In this document: one piece after another, positions 1-6,648 of the stretch
Numbering within the stretch: position 1 is the first letter of the stretch
How the letters are laid out: each line of letters opens with the position of its first letter
DNA from: Coriobacteriaceae bacterium
Lineage (GTDB): Bacteria; Actinomycetota; Coriobacteriia; Anaerosomatales; SLCP01
Assembly: GCA_003563465.1 (NCBI GenBank)
Contig: PWVH01000007.1
Coordinates: 1-18,923 of the forward strand
Direction: 5' to 3'
Length of the DNA stretch: 18,923 nucleotides
Notes under the pieces: generated by a model
What the model saw: only the letters and a program-made list of their open reading frames with translations
Database searches by the model: none
What the model was told of the DNA's origin: nothing
Made by a program: the position numbers and the translations under genes

Positions 1-508
1 CGATCCCGAAGTAGTCGTTGTCGATCGTCTTCGGCAGATGCACGAGCCTTACCCGCCGAAGGTCGGGCATCGCATCCTGCATCTTGTAGAGGTAGTTCGC
101 CGTCTTTAAGGTGTCGTCTCCGCCGATGGATATGAGCGCATCTATCTCGTAGGCGTCGAGGGCATCGTAGGCGGCACGCAGTTTGGCGTTCTTCTCGGGA
201 TCGGCAAGATCGTCTAGCGAGCGGATGAGCTTGCCCGGGTTGGAGCGCGAGGTACGCAACACGATGTCCTTGCGGTTGCGTATCTGCGAAACGTCGTTGC
301 GCTGCAAGCAAAGGTATTCCTCGCCCTCGATCAAAGGGTCGTCTTCGGAATACCGCTCCAGGTTCTCGTAACCGTCGAAAAGACCGATGACCTCGACCCC
401 GACATTCAGGAAGCTTAGCGTCGCCGCGGAGATGACCGCGTTGGCAGCCGGCGCCGGGCCTCCCGAGAACAAGATGCCGATCCTCTTGATTCCTTGCGTA
501 GCGCTCAC
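1..508 (-). CDS. 6-phosphofructokinase, PPi-type signature (partial, C-terminal part outside window)
   Basis: Phosphofructokinase family enzyme that phosphorylates fructose 6-phosphate to fructose 1,6-bisphosphate in the cytoplasm. About 169 N-terminal residues are present. The protein opens with the nucleotide/phosphate loop segment GILFSGGPAPAANAV. Near the truncated end it has IGGDDTLKTAN and then PKTIDNDYFG, the family's phosphoryl-donor and catalytic segments. ATP-dependent bacterial enzymes normally have GGDGS and PGTIDND. The GGDD plus PKTIDND pair seen here is typical of pyrophosphate-dependent enzymes, so I infer PPi as donor, which would make the step reversible. The start is a GTG at 508 with GGAGG at 516-520 (7-nt spacing). 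It lies 47 nt after the accA stop and could be cotranscribed with it. A GTG at 510 is out of frame and meets a stop at once. Family certain; donor is inference. Confidence 0.88.
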   Translation of the reverse strand, partial: MSATQGIKRIGILFSGGPAPAANAVISAATLSFLNVGVEVIGLFDGYENLERYSEDDPLIEGEEYLCLQRNDVSQIRNRKDIVLRTSRSNPGKLIRSLDDLADPEKNAKLRAAYDALDAYEIDALISIGGDDTLKTANYLYKMQDAMPDLRRVRLVHLPKTIDNDYFGI

Positions 509-555
509 ACGCACACCTCCGTCAGATGTGGACGAAACCGGTCCGAGATTCTTAC

Positions 556-1524
556 TTACCCGGCACTTTCGTCGATAACGCCAATCGAGCGCAAGCGTTC
601 GTAGCGCTTCTCCACGAGTTCTTGCGCGGGCACCCCCGCAAGGCCGTCCAGTACCGAGACGATCCGTTCCCTTACTTCTTGGAACACGGGAGCTGGATCG
701 CGGTGCGCTCCGCCGAGGGGCTCCGGCACTATCTCATCGGCTATGCCCAACCTCAAGAGATCGTCGGCGGTAAGCGCCAGGCATGAGGCCACCTCGGAGG
801 CCTTCTCGGAGTCCTTGTGCAGGATCGAAGCGCATGCTTCCGGCGTGATCACCGAGTAGTACGCGTTCTCAAGCATGATGAGCCGGTCGCCGAAGCCTAT
901 GGCCAGCGCGCCGCCGGAGCCCCCCTCCCCAATCCCCACGGCGACCACCGGAACCCCGAGTCCACCAAGAAGCGCAAGGGACTCCGCGATGGCCCAGGCC
1001 TGCCCGCGCTCCTCGGCCTCGATGCCGGGATATGCGCCCGGCGTGTCGATCAAGGTGACCAGCGGGAGACCGAACTTGTCCGCAAGCCGCATCAGGCGCA
1101 TCGCCTTGCGAAAGCCCTCGGGGTGAACCATCCCGAAATTGCGAGCGATGTTCTCCCGGATGTTCTTGCCCTTCCGATGGCCGGCGACAGCCACACGACG
1201 GCCGGCGATGGTTGCCAGTGCGGTCACGACAGCGCCGTCATCACCGTAGAGGCGATCCCCGTGCAGCTCTACCACATCGGTGAAGATCGTCTCCAGGTAG
1301 TCTTGAGTCTTGGGGCGATCGGGATGGCGGCTGAGCTGCACCTTCTCCCACGCCGACAGATCAGAATACGTGCTCTCGTGAAGAGCTTCGATCTCCTGTG
1401 TCAGGCGATCGATCTCCTCCAGAAGCTCTGGGTGCTCCGCGAGATCGAGGCTGCGCAACTCCTCGAGCTTGGTCTCCAGTTCGACCAGCGGCCGCTCGAA
1501 ATCCAGGACATGGCGGTATCTCAC
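556..1524 (-). CDS. accA: Acetyl-CoA carboxylase carboxyltransferase subunit alpha
   Basis: Alpha subunit of the carboxyltransferase half of acetyl-CoA carboxylase. With AccD it moves the carboxyl group from carboxybiotin to acetyl-CoA, giving malonyl-CoA for fatty acid synthesis. The protein is 322 aa, the usual length for bacterial AccA. It shows the N-terminal LDFERPLVELETKLEEL helix, the LHGDRLYGDDGAVV segment, GHRKGKN, and the crotonase-like core GEGGSGGALAIGFGDRLIMLENAYYSVI followed by PEACASIL. The start is GTG, overlapping the accD stop by 4 nt (GTGA), with GGAGG at 1534-1538. This overlap implies translational coupling and equal subunit supply. No biotin carrier or biotin carboxylase gene is visible here, so those subunits must be encoded elsewhere. 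Confidence 0.97.
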   Translation of the reverse strand: MRYRHVLDFERPLVELETKLEELRSLDLAEHPELLEEIDRLTQEIEALHESTYSDLSAWEKVQLSRHPDRPKTQDYLETIFTDVVELHGDRLYGDDGAVVTALATIAGRRVAVAGHRKGKNIRENIARNFGMVHPEGFRKAMRLMRLADKFGLPLVTLIDTPGAYPGIEAEERGQAWAIAESLALLGGLGVPVVAVGIGEGGSGGALAIGFGDRLIMLENAYYSVITPEACASILHKDSEKASEVASCLALTADDLLRLGIADEIVPEPLGGAHRDPAPVFQEVRERIVSVLDGLAGVPAQELVEKRYERLRSIGVIDESAG

Positions 1525-2408
1525 GAAGCCTCGCCTCCGCCGCCTGTCAGGTAGTCGATAAGCAGCGTCACCCGGGCCAAGAGCTGACCGCGAGGCACCA
1601 CGTCATCGACCATCCCGTGCTCGAGCAGGAACTCCGAGGTCTGGAATCCCTTGGGTAGATGCTGTTTGATGCTCTGTTCGATGACCCGCGGGCCGGCGAA
1701 ACCGACGAGCGCACCGGGCTCGGCAAGCACGACATCTGCTAGTACGGCGAAAGAGGCGGTCACCCCACCCGTGGTCGGGTTGGTGAGGATTGATATGTAA
1801 GGCACGCGCTCCTCGGCCAGACGACGCACGGCCGCAGAAGTCTTTAGCATCTGCATGAGCGAGAGCATGCCCTCCTGCATCCGTGCACCACCCGAGGCCG
1901 TCGAGAAGACGACAGCTCGCCTCTCCGAGACAGCTGTCTCGAAAGCACGGGCGACCTTCTCGCCTACAGCAGAGCCCATCGACGCGCCGATGAAGCGGAA
2001 ATCCATTGCGCCGAGGACGACGGGGTGCCCGCTGATCGACGCCCGACCGCAGAGGACGGCCTCGGCGAGACCACATCGCTCGCGAGCTTCGGCGAGGTTG
2101 TCGACGTAGGCCTTGGCCGCCACGAAGCGAAGCGGGTCGCAAGAAGTCAGCTCGGCGTCGAGCTCCACGAACGAGCCCGGATCCGCAAGCAAGTCGATGC
2201 GCTCTATGGCAGTGAGGTCGGAGTGATGCCCGCAGTGGGGACAGACCCGCAGGTTGTCAGCGAGCTGTCCAGCGTAGACGATACGTCTACACCCCTCGCA
2301 CTTGCTCCATACGCCATCAGGCACTTCGGAGCTCTTGGAAGGTGGTCGCCCTTCAATCGCCGTATAGCGGCGCTTTTCGCGCGCCTTGAACCAGTCTGAA
2401 ATCGGCAT
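1521..2408 (-). CDS. accD: Acetyl-CoA carboxylase carboxyltransferase subunit beta
   Basis: Beta subunit of the acetyl-CoA carboxyltransferase, partner of AccA. The 295-aa protein begins with MPISDWFKAREKRRY, typical of the family. It then has a four-cysteine zinc ribbon (Cys37, Cys40, Cys56, Cys59) that is characteristic of the separate bacterial beta subunit. The crotonase-fold core follows, with STASGGARMQEGMLSLMQM and PTTGGVTASFA, the acyl-CoA and carboxybiotin binding segments. The start is an ATG preceded by only a moderate GGGGAA purine tract. It lies 73 nt downstream of the aldolase stop, across a strong GC-rich hairpin, so it may have its own transcript or read through from the aldolase gene. 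Its last codons overlap the accA start. Confidence 0.97.
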   Translation of the reverse strand: MPISDWFKAREKRRYTAIEGRPPSKSSEVPDGVWSKCEGCRRIVYAGQLADNLRVCPHCGHHSDLTAIERIDLLADPGSFVELDAELTSCDPLRFVAAKAYVDNLAEARERCGLAEAVLCGRASISGHPVVLGAMDFRFIGASMGSAVGEKVARAFETAVSERRAVVFSTASGGARMQEGMLSLMQMLKTSAAVRRLAEERVPYISILTNPTTGGVTASFAVLADVVLAEPGALVGFAGPRVIEQSIKQHLPKGFQTSEFLLEHGMVDDVVPRGQLLARVTLLIDYLTGGGGEAS

Positions 2409-2441
2409 CCGTTCCCCGTGATCGGCTCTAAGTCAGTTTGC

Positions 2442-2471
2442 GGCCCGCCGGCCGGCGGCGGGTCGCGGGCC
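2442..2471. repeat. GC-rich inverted repeat between aldolase gene and accD
   Basis: A 7-nt arm GGCCCGC (2442-2448) is complementary to GCGGGCC (2465-2471). An alternative inner pairing is CCCGCC (2444-2449) with GGCGGG (2457-2462), and 2445-2458 is a perfect 14-nt palindrome. In transcription order it starts about 10 nt after the aldolase stop codon. The transcribed sequence after it has no U-run, so it is not a classical intrinsic terminator. It may shield the 3' end of the aldolase mRNA, slow polymerase, or act with Rho. The inverted repeat is directly visible; any function is a guess. Confidence 0.5.
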
Positions 2472-2481
2472 CTTCAGTGCC

Positions 2482-3420
2482 CTATAGCGAATAGTCCGCC
2501 TTGCCTTCGAAGATCGCCAGCGCATCTTCGGCACTGTAGTCGTTCAGCGTGATCGCGCTGATGGCCTTTGTAAGCCTCACAGCCTCATCGAGCGGACGCT
2601 GGTGGATGTTGCGGCCCGTTGCGTTGCCAATGGCCCCTCCGACGTGAATCTGGTCCCAGAGCTGAGTCAAGAAGGTCTTCGCGTCGACAGTCGAGCCTCC
2701 CGCGCACACGAGACCCGTACGTCCGGCGGCCATAGAAGCTTCCTTCAAGAGTTCTGCCGAAGAAGCTTCGTCCGTACCCTTGGGCGGGTTTACTTTGACG
2801 AAGTCCGCACCGAGGCAGACCGCGACGCCGGCTGCGCCCGCGATGAGGTGGGGATCCTTCTCGTTGGCTACCGCTTTGCCGCGAGGATACATCCAAAGGA
2901 CCACCAACAGGCCCTGCGAGTGTGCGTCGGCTATCAACTGGCCCGCCTCGATCATCATCTGCGACTCGTACTCCGACCCGATGTAGATCGTGTACCCGAC
3001 GCCCACCACGTTGACCCCGTTATCGCGCAGGTCCAGTACCGTCTGGATGTCGTAGAGCTGCGGGGAATAGGGATCGTCTTGACTGGTCTTGACCAGGTGG
3101 GTCTTGCTGTTGATCTTCACCAGGTAGTTGATGTCCGGATAGTCGAGCGCGTACTTGGCAACAAGACCGCGCTGCCCGGCCAGCACGCCGACGACACCCT
3201 GGGAGCCTATGCGGAAGAGGTGCTCGGGCTCGGCGTCTTCCTCGGCTATCCCTTCGCCATAAAAATCGTCGTTGAGATGCTCGATCTTCTGATCGCATGC
3301 GAAGAGCATCAGTCGGCCTGTGCCGTGAGTCGCTGCAAGATAGTTGTCGAGATATACCTCACGAGCTCCGGCAAGCACATCTGCAGGCACCAAGACCTGC
3401 TCACGGGTGATACTGGGCAT
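2482..3420 (-). CDS. Class I fructose-bisphosphate aldolase, FbaB/DhnA type
   Basis: Predicted Schiff-base aldolase that interconverts fructose 1,6-bisphosphate with dihydroxyacetone phosphate and glyceraldehyde 3-phosphate. The 312-aa protein has the DeoC/LacD-FbaB barrel features: FACDQKIEHLN near the N-terminus, LVKINSKTHLVK around residue 100, VGYTIYIGS around 141-149, the family's MYPRG at 177-181, ADFVKVNPP with likely Schiff-base Lys209, and the phosphate-binding AGGSTVDAK and GGAIGNATGRN. The frame stays open 32 codons upstream to another ATG at 3516, but I chose the ATG at 3420 because AGGAGG (3429-3434) sits 8 nt before it and the protein similarity begins there. It stands alone, with 134 nt before it and 73 nt after it. 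Related aldolases for other sugars cannot be excluded, but the phosphofructokinase nearby fits a glycolytic role. Confidence 0.85.
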   Translation of the reverse strand: MPSITREQVLVPADVLAGAREVYLDNYLAATHGTGRLMLFACDQKIEHLNDDFYGEGIAEEDAEPEHLFRIGSQGVVGVLAGQRGLVAKYALDYPDINYLVKINSKTHLVKTSQDDPYSPQLYDIQTVLDLRDNGVNVVGVGYTIYIGSEYESQMMIEAGQLIADAHSQGLLVVLWMYPRGKAVANEKDPHLIAGAAGVAVCLGADFVKVNPPKGTDEASSAELLKEASMAAGRTGLVCAGGSTVDAKTFLTQLWDQIHVGGAIGNATGRNIHQRPLDEAVRLTKAISAITLNDYSAEDALAIFEGKADYSL

Positions 3421-3484
3421 CTCGAACCCCTCCTCGAGTCCAATTCGAACGCGAGACGCGCGATTGTCGTCCGCCTCTAAGACA

Positions 3485-3510
3485 GGATTCCCCAACCCAG
3501 GGCAGAATCC
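3485..3510 (-). terminator. Possible hairpin terminator after the GNAT gene (weak)
   Basis: In the transcribed direction GGATTC (3510-3505) pairs with GAATCC (3490-3485). An inner CCC/GGG pair extends the stem, with a two-base bulge. It lies about 45 nt after the acetyltransferase stop and before the aldolase ribosome binding site. The following bases (TGTCTTAG) are only partly T-rich, so termination is uncertain. It could equally be a leader structure of the aldolase mRNA. A TTGACC hexamer just upstream might be a -35 box, but I see no convincing -10 partner. Confidence 0.25.
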
Positions 3511-3554
3511 GCGCATACAAGGTTAGGTCAAGCGAGTCTCGTTTGCCAGACGCG

Positions 3555-3995
3555 TCAGGAATCCGTCAGAGACCGCCTCATGTGCTTGTGAGGAGTCCCG
3601 GTCCGCTCGGAGAGAAACTCCTCGCCCTCGGTCACGAAACCGAGGCGTTCGTAGAACGCGATGACCTCGACCCTTGCCTTGAGCTTGACGTCTCCGCGTC
3701 CTGCCGCACGAGCTCTCTTCGCGAGCTCCATCGTAAGCGCCCGCCCGATACCGCGTCCGCGGAACTCATTGGATACCGCGACTTGGGATATCGTGCTATC
3801 TCCGTCTTCGAGACGAAGTCTGGCAAATCCGATAAGCGAGTCATCGCAGAAGGCAGCGAAGTTCACGTGTTCTCCGGTGTCGCTGTCTTCGACGACTCTG
3901 CGAGGCAGTCCGAGGTGACGGTAGAGTGTCTCGTAGCGCACCTCGTTCGCCTGTGCGTACTCGGGCGTCCCGGGCTCGATGCGCCGGATCGTCAC
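3555..3995 (-). CDS. GNAT family N-acetyltransferase
   Basis: Small cytoplasmic acetyl-CoA-dependent N-acyltransferase of 146 aa. The GNAT fold is visible: FAAFCDDSLIGFARLRLED forms the central strands, SQVAVSNEFRGRGIGRAL contains the pyrophosphate-binding R/QxxGxG/A motif as RGRGIG around residues 79-84, and the C-terminal VIAFYERLGFVTEGEEF is motif B. The ending GTPHKHMRR resembles the ElaA-like subgroup, whose substrates are poorly known. The substrate cannot be read from the sequence. The GTG start at 3995 lies 28 nt after the nadE stop with only a weak purine-rich site before it, so it is probably translated from the nadE transcript. No functional link to NAD synthesis is evident beyond position. 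Confidence 0.85.
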   Translation of the reverse strand: MTIRRIEPGTPEYAQANEVRYETLYRHLGLPRRVVEDSDTGEHVNFAAFCDDSLIGFARLRLEDGDSTISQVAVSNEFRGRGIGRALTMELAKRARAAGRGDVKLKARVEVIAFYERLGFVTEGEEFLSERTGTPHKHMRRSLTDS

Positions 3996-4023
3996 TCGGC
4001 TCGGCGGCCACTTCTCGGCCTTC

Positions 4024-5628
4024 TTACCTGCGATACCGGTTCGTCACCGGCATGCGGCGGTCCTTGCCGAAGGCCTTCGGCGTGACCCGTATGCCTAGCG
4101 GACCTTGCCGGCGCTTGTACTCGGCGCTGTCGACCATTCGGCACACGTTTTCCACCATCTCCGGGTCGTGTCCTTGAGCGACGATGGCCTCGGCTGACAG
4201 ATCACTCTCGACGTATCCGGCAAGGATGGCGTCAAGGACTTCGTACGATGGTAGCGTGTCTTGATCGGTCTGATTCGGTTTCAGTTCCGCGCTCGGAGGC
4301 TTCTCGATGATCGCACGCGGGATTACCTCGGCCTCGGTGTTGCGCCACCGTGCTAGGTCGTAGACGCGTGTCTTGAAGACGTCCTTTAGGGGAGCGAAGC
4401 CGCCGACCATGTCGCCGTATAGTGTCGAGTAGCCCACGGAAAGCTCGCTCTTGTTACCGGTCGCAAGGACCAGCCATCCGAATTTGTTGGACAGGGCCAT
4501 CAGCAGTGTCCCGCGAACGCGTGCTTGCAGGTTCTCCTCGGTAACGTCTGACTTGCGCCCGGAGAACACGGGAGCAAGCGAGTCCAGCAGAGCCTGGAAC
4601 GGAGCCTCGATCGATATCTCCAGCGTCTCGATACCAAGGTTGGAGGCCAGCGCAAGCGAGTCAGCGATACTGCCGGCCGAGGAGTAGCGCGAGGGCATCA
4701 TCACTCCGTGGACCCGCTCGGGCCCCAAAGCGTCGGCAGCGATGGCGGCGGTCAGAGCCGAGTCTATGCCTCCGGAAAGCCCGATCACCACATCCGTGAA
4801 GCCGTTCTTCCTCACGTAGTCCTTCAGGCCCAGCCGCACTGCACCGTAGACCTCTTCTTCTCCTAGCGGCATCGGCGGGATCGCGTCCGGAGGGCCCGAC
4901 GGCGGGATCTCCGTCACCAGCAACTCCTCGGCGAACGAGCTCGCACGCGCGACTACCTCGCCTTCGGGAGAGATGATCGCGGATCGTCCGTCGAAGACCA
5001 GCTCGTCTTGGCCGCCGACTAGATTGCAGTAGGCAAGCCAGACTCCGTTCTCGGCGGCACGGGTGCGCAGCATCGCCTCGCGGTCTTGTCCCTTGCCCAC
5101 ATGAAACGGTGAGGCGGACACGTTGACTACGAGATCGACATCGTCGGCCGCAGCTTCCGCAGCTACCCCGGGTACCCAGACATCCTCGCAGATAGTGGGC
5201 GCCATTCTCACTCCGGCGACCTTGACCGTCAACGGAGCCTGACCCGCTTCGAAGTACCGCTCTTCGTCGAATACGCCGTAGTTCGGAAGAAGACGCTTGC
5301 GATACACATGTGTTACCGCACCCGCTTCACACAAGGCCGCGGAATTGTATAGAGCACCTTCTCCGAGGTCCACGAACCCGATGAGTCCTGCAGCGGACTT
5401 GCACTCGGCAGCCAAGCGCTCCAATGCCTTCAGGTTATCTTCGACGAAGTGGGTCTTTGCTAACAGATCTTCGGGCGGGTATCCGGTCAACGCGAGTTCC
5501 GGGAAGACCACGAGGTCGACTCCGGCATCACTTGCGCGCGAAATAGCTTCGGAGACGAGTCCCGCATTCCCCTCTATGTCCCCCACCACGGTGTCGATCT
5601 GTGCCAGCGCTATCCGCAAGCCCCTCAC
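4024..5628 (-). CDS. nadE: Glutamine-dependent NAD+ synthetase
   Basis: Last step of NAD synthesis: nicotinic acid adenine dinucleotide is amidated to NAD+ using ATP, with ammonia taken from glutamine. It is a two-domain protein of 534 aa. The N-terminal nitrilase-type amidase has a Glu-Lys-Cys triad: Glu44 in FPELALTGYPPEDL, Lys111 in YRKRLLPNYGVF and Cys147 in PTICEDVW. The C-terminal synthetase has the ATP-pyrophosphatase loop SGGIDSALTA (285-294), ATGNKSELSVGY and the late PSAELKPNQTDQD segment. Both active sites look intact. The frame opens with GTG at 5628. A TTG at 5619, giving MRIALAQ, is preceded by AGGTGA at a better distance and may be the true start, a difference of three residues. 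It follows trpA after a 219-nt spacer holding TATACT- and TATGCT-like boxes but no convincing full promoter. Confidence 0.96.
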   Translation of the reverse strand: MRGLRIALAQIDTVVGDIEGNAGLVSEAISRASDAGVDLVVFPELALTGYPPEDLLAKTHFVEDNLKALERLAAECKSAAGLIGFVDLGEGALYNSAALCEAGAVTHVYRKRLLPNYGVFDEERYFEAGQAPLTVKVAGVRMAPTICEDVWVPGVAAEAAADDVDLVVNVSASPFHVGKGQDREAMLRTRAAENGVWLAYCNLVGGQDELVFDGRSAIISPEGEVVARASSFAEELLVTEIPPSGPPDAIPPMPLGEEEVYGAVRLGLKDYVRKNGFTDVVIGLSGGIDSALTAAIAADALGPERVHGVMMPSRYSSAGSIADSLALASNLGIETLEISIEAPFQALLDSLAPVFSGRKSDVTEENLQARVRGTLLMALSNKFGWLVLATGNKSELSVGYSTLYGDMVGGFAPLKDVFKTRVYDLARWRNTEAEVIPRAIIEKPPSAELKPNQTDQDTLPSYEVLDAILAGYVESDLSAEAIVAQGHDPEMVENVCRMVDSAEYKRRQGPLGIRVTPKAFGKDRRMPVTNRYRR

Positions 5629-5792
5629 CTTCCGACCGCCTCGTCCCCGCGTCGACTCGCTCGCCCAGACAGCATAGCACCCAAACGCCCGTGAACGTCA
5701 GTGTCGACTGGCGAGCATTACCACTTTTAGCTGCGAGTATAGTGGGTATGTAGCTTTGCGGAAGACATAGGGACCGGTCGGGATTCCTGGCT

Positions 5793-5841
5793 GGCCAAGA
5801 AGCATGTCCGAAGGAGGTGTGAGACATGGCATCCCTTGGCC
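5793..5841. repeat. Two-part inverted repeat in trpA-nadE spacer with SD-like loop
   Basis: Outer arms GGCCAAG (5793-5799) and CTTGGCC (5835-5841) and inner arms CATGTC (5803-5808) and GACATG (5823-5828) are perfect complements. They are separated by short internal bulges and enclose a 14-nt loop. Read on the plus strand, the loop contains AAGGAGGTG and the inner arm contains an ATG at 5826, i.e. a strong ribosome binding site with a start codon. Read on the minus strand (the trp mRNA) it is a hairpin starting 6 nt after the trpA stop, with CACCTCCTT in the loop and no U-run after it. It could protect or end the trp mRNA. The structure is clear, its role unknown. Confidence 0.6.
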
Positions 5842-5847
5842 TGCGCC

Positions 5848-6648
5848 TCACGACCTTGCAGCACGCACGGCAGAGGACAGTTCGCGAACGAATCCTTCGA
5901 CCTCGGCGGGATCGCCCTGACGTCGGACCACTGCCGAACCGACCACCACGCCGTCGGCGAACCTTGCGACCTCGCCCACCTGAGCGGGCCCGGAGACACC
6001 GAAGCCCACTGCTACCGGCAAGGCGACAAAGCTCCGGACTCTATCCACCAGTTCGGCTAGGTCTTTCGCAAGCTGGGCGCGCTCACCGGTCACACCAGTG
6101 GTGGAGACGCAATAGACGAAACCCTTAGATCGCTCCCCTACCTTCTGCATTCGCTCGGGTGTCGAGGTGGGAGCTACTAGAAAGACCGTATCGAGTCCGC
6201 TGGCCACACTCAGCCACGGAGCAGCGGAATCCGGTGGCATGTCGGGTACTATGACTCCGGCTACCCCCGCATTCCGAATCGATTCGGCGGCTTGTTCGAG
6301 GCCCATGCGCATCAGAGGATTCAGGTAGTTCATGAGCGCTACCGGCGGAGCATCGGGACCCGCCTCGGAAAGAAACTCCTCGGCCAGTCGTATCGATTCG
6401 CGAAGACCGAACCCGGCCTCGCGCGCCGCTCGTGCCGCCTCGGCGATAGTCGGACCGTCGGCAAGCGGGTCTCCGTAGGGAACCCCGAGCTCGATTATGT
6501 CAGCACCTCCGCGCGCGGCCGCGTGCAGCGCCGCGAGAGAGGTCTCCTTGTCCGGATAACCGGCCATCAAGTAGACGATCAGTGCGGCTCTGTCGGGAGC
6601 GAACCCTCTTGCCAGACCCGCCACGCAGTCCGAAGCGTTACTCGCCAC
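5848..6648 (-). CDS. trpA: Tryptophan synthase alpha chain
   Basis: Cleaves indole-3-glycerol phosphate to indole and glyceraldehyde 3-phosphate and passes indole to TrpB through the alpha-beta tunnel. With the GTG at 6648 as start it is 266 aa, the normal length. The catalytic acids are Glu53 (IIELGVPYGD) and Asp64 (PLADGP). Also present are MNYLNPLMRMG, PDMPPDSAAPW, VSTTGVTGER in loop 6, and the phosphate-binding GFGVSGPAQV. I preferred this start to an ATG at 6690 because GGGAGG (6658-6663) lies 9 nt before it and the longer version adds a tail unlike the family. It overlaps the trpB stop by 11 nt, so the two subunits are probably coupled. It is the last gene of the trp operon. Confidence 0.95.
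   Translation of the reverse strand: MASNASDCVAGLARGFAPDRAALIVYLMAGYPDKETSLAALHAAARGGADIIELGVPYGDPLADGPTIAEAARAAREAGFGLRESIRLAEEFLSEAGPDAPPVALMNYLNPLMRMGLEQAAESIRNAGVAGVIVPDMPPDSAAPWLSVASGLDTVFLVAPTSTPERMQKVGERSKGFVYCVSTTGVTGERAQLAKDLAELVDRVRSFVALPVAVGFGVSGPAQVGEVARFADGVVVGSAVVRRQGDPAEVEGFVRELSSAVRAARS

Noticed and set aside
2602..3480. A 292-codon plus-strand open frame opposite the aldolase gene
   Set aside because: It is a reverse-frame shadow of a GC-rich gene; the aldolase frame carries the conserved motifs and this one carries none.
3421..3516. A 32-residue N-terminal extension of the aldolase
   Set aside because: The ATG at 3420 has AGGAGG at 8 nt and starts the conserved protein; the upstream ATG has no ribosome site.
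5826..6128. A plus-strand 100-codon frame opening at an ATG with a near-perfect ribosome binding site
   Set aside because: It lies antisense to trpA, its product is an Arg/Pro-rich string with no recognisable fold, and no matching promoter is clear. The ribosome-site-like loop is reported as a structure instead of a gene.
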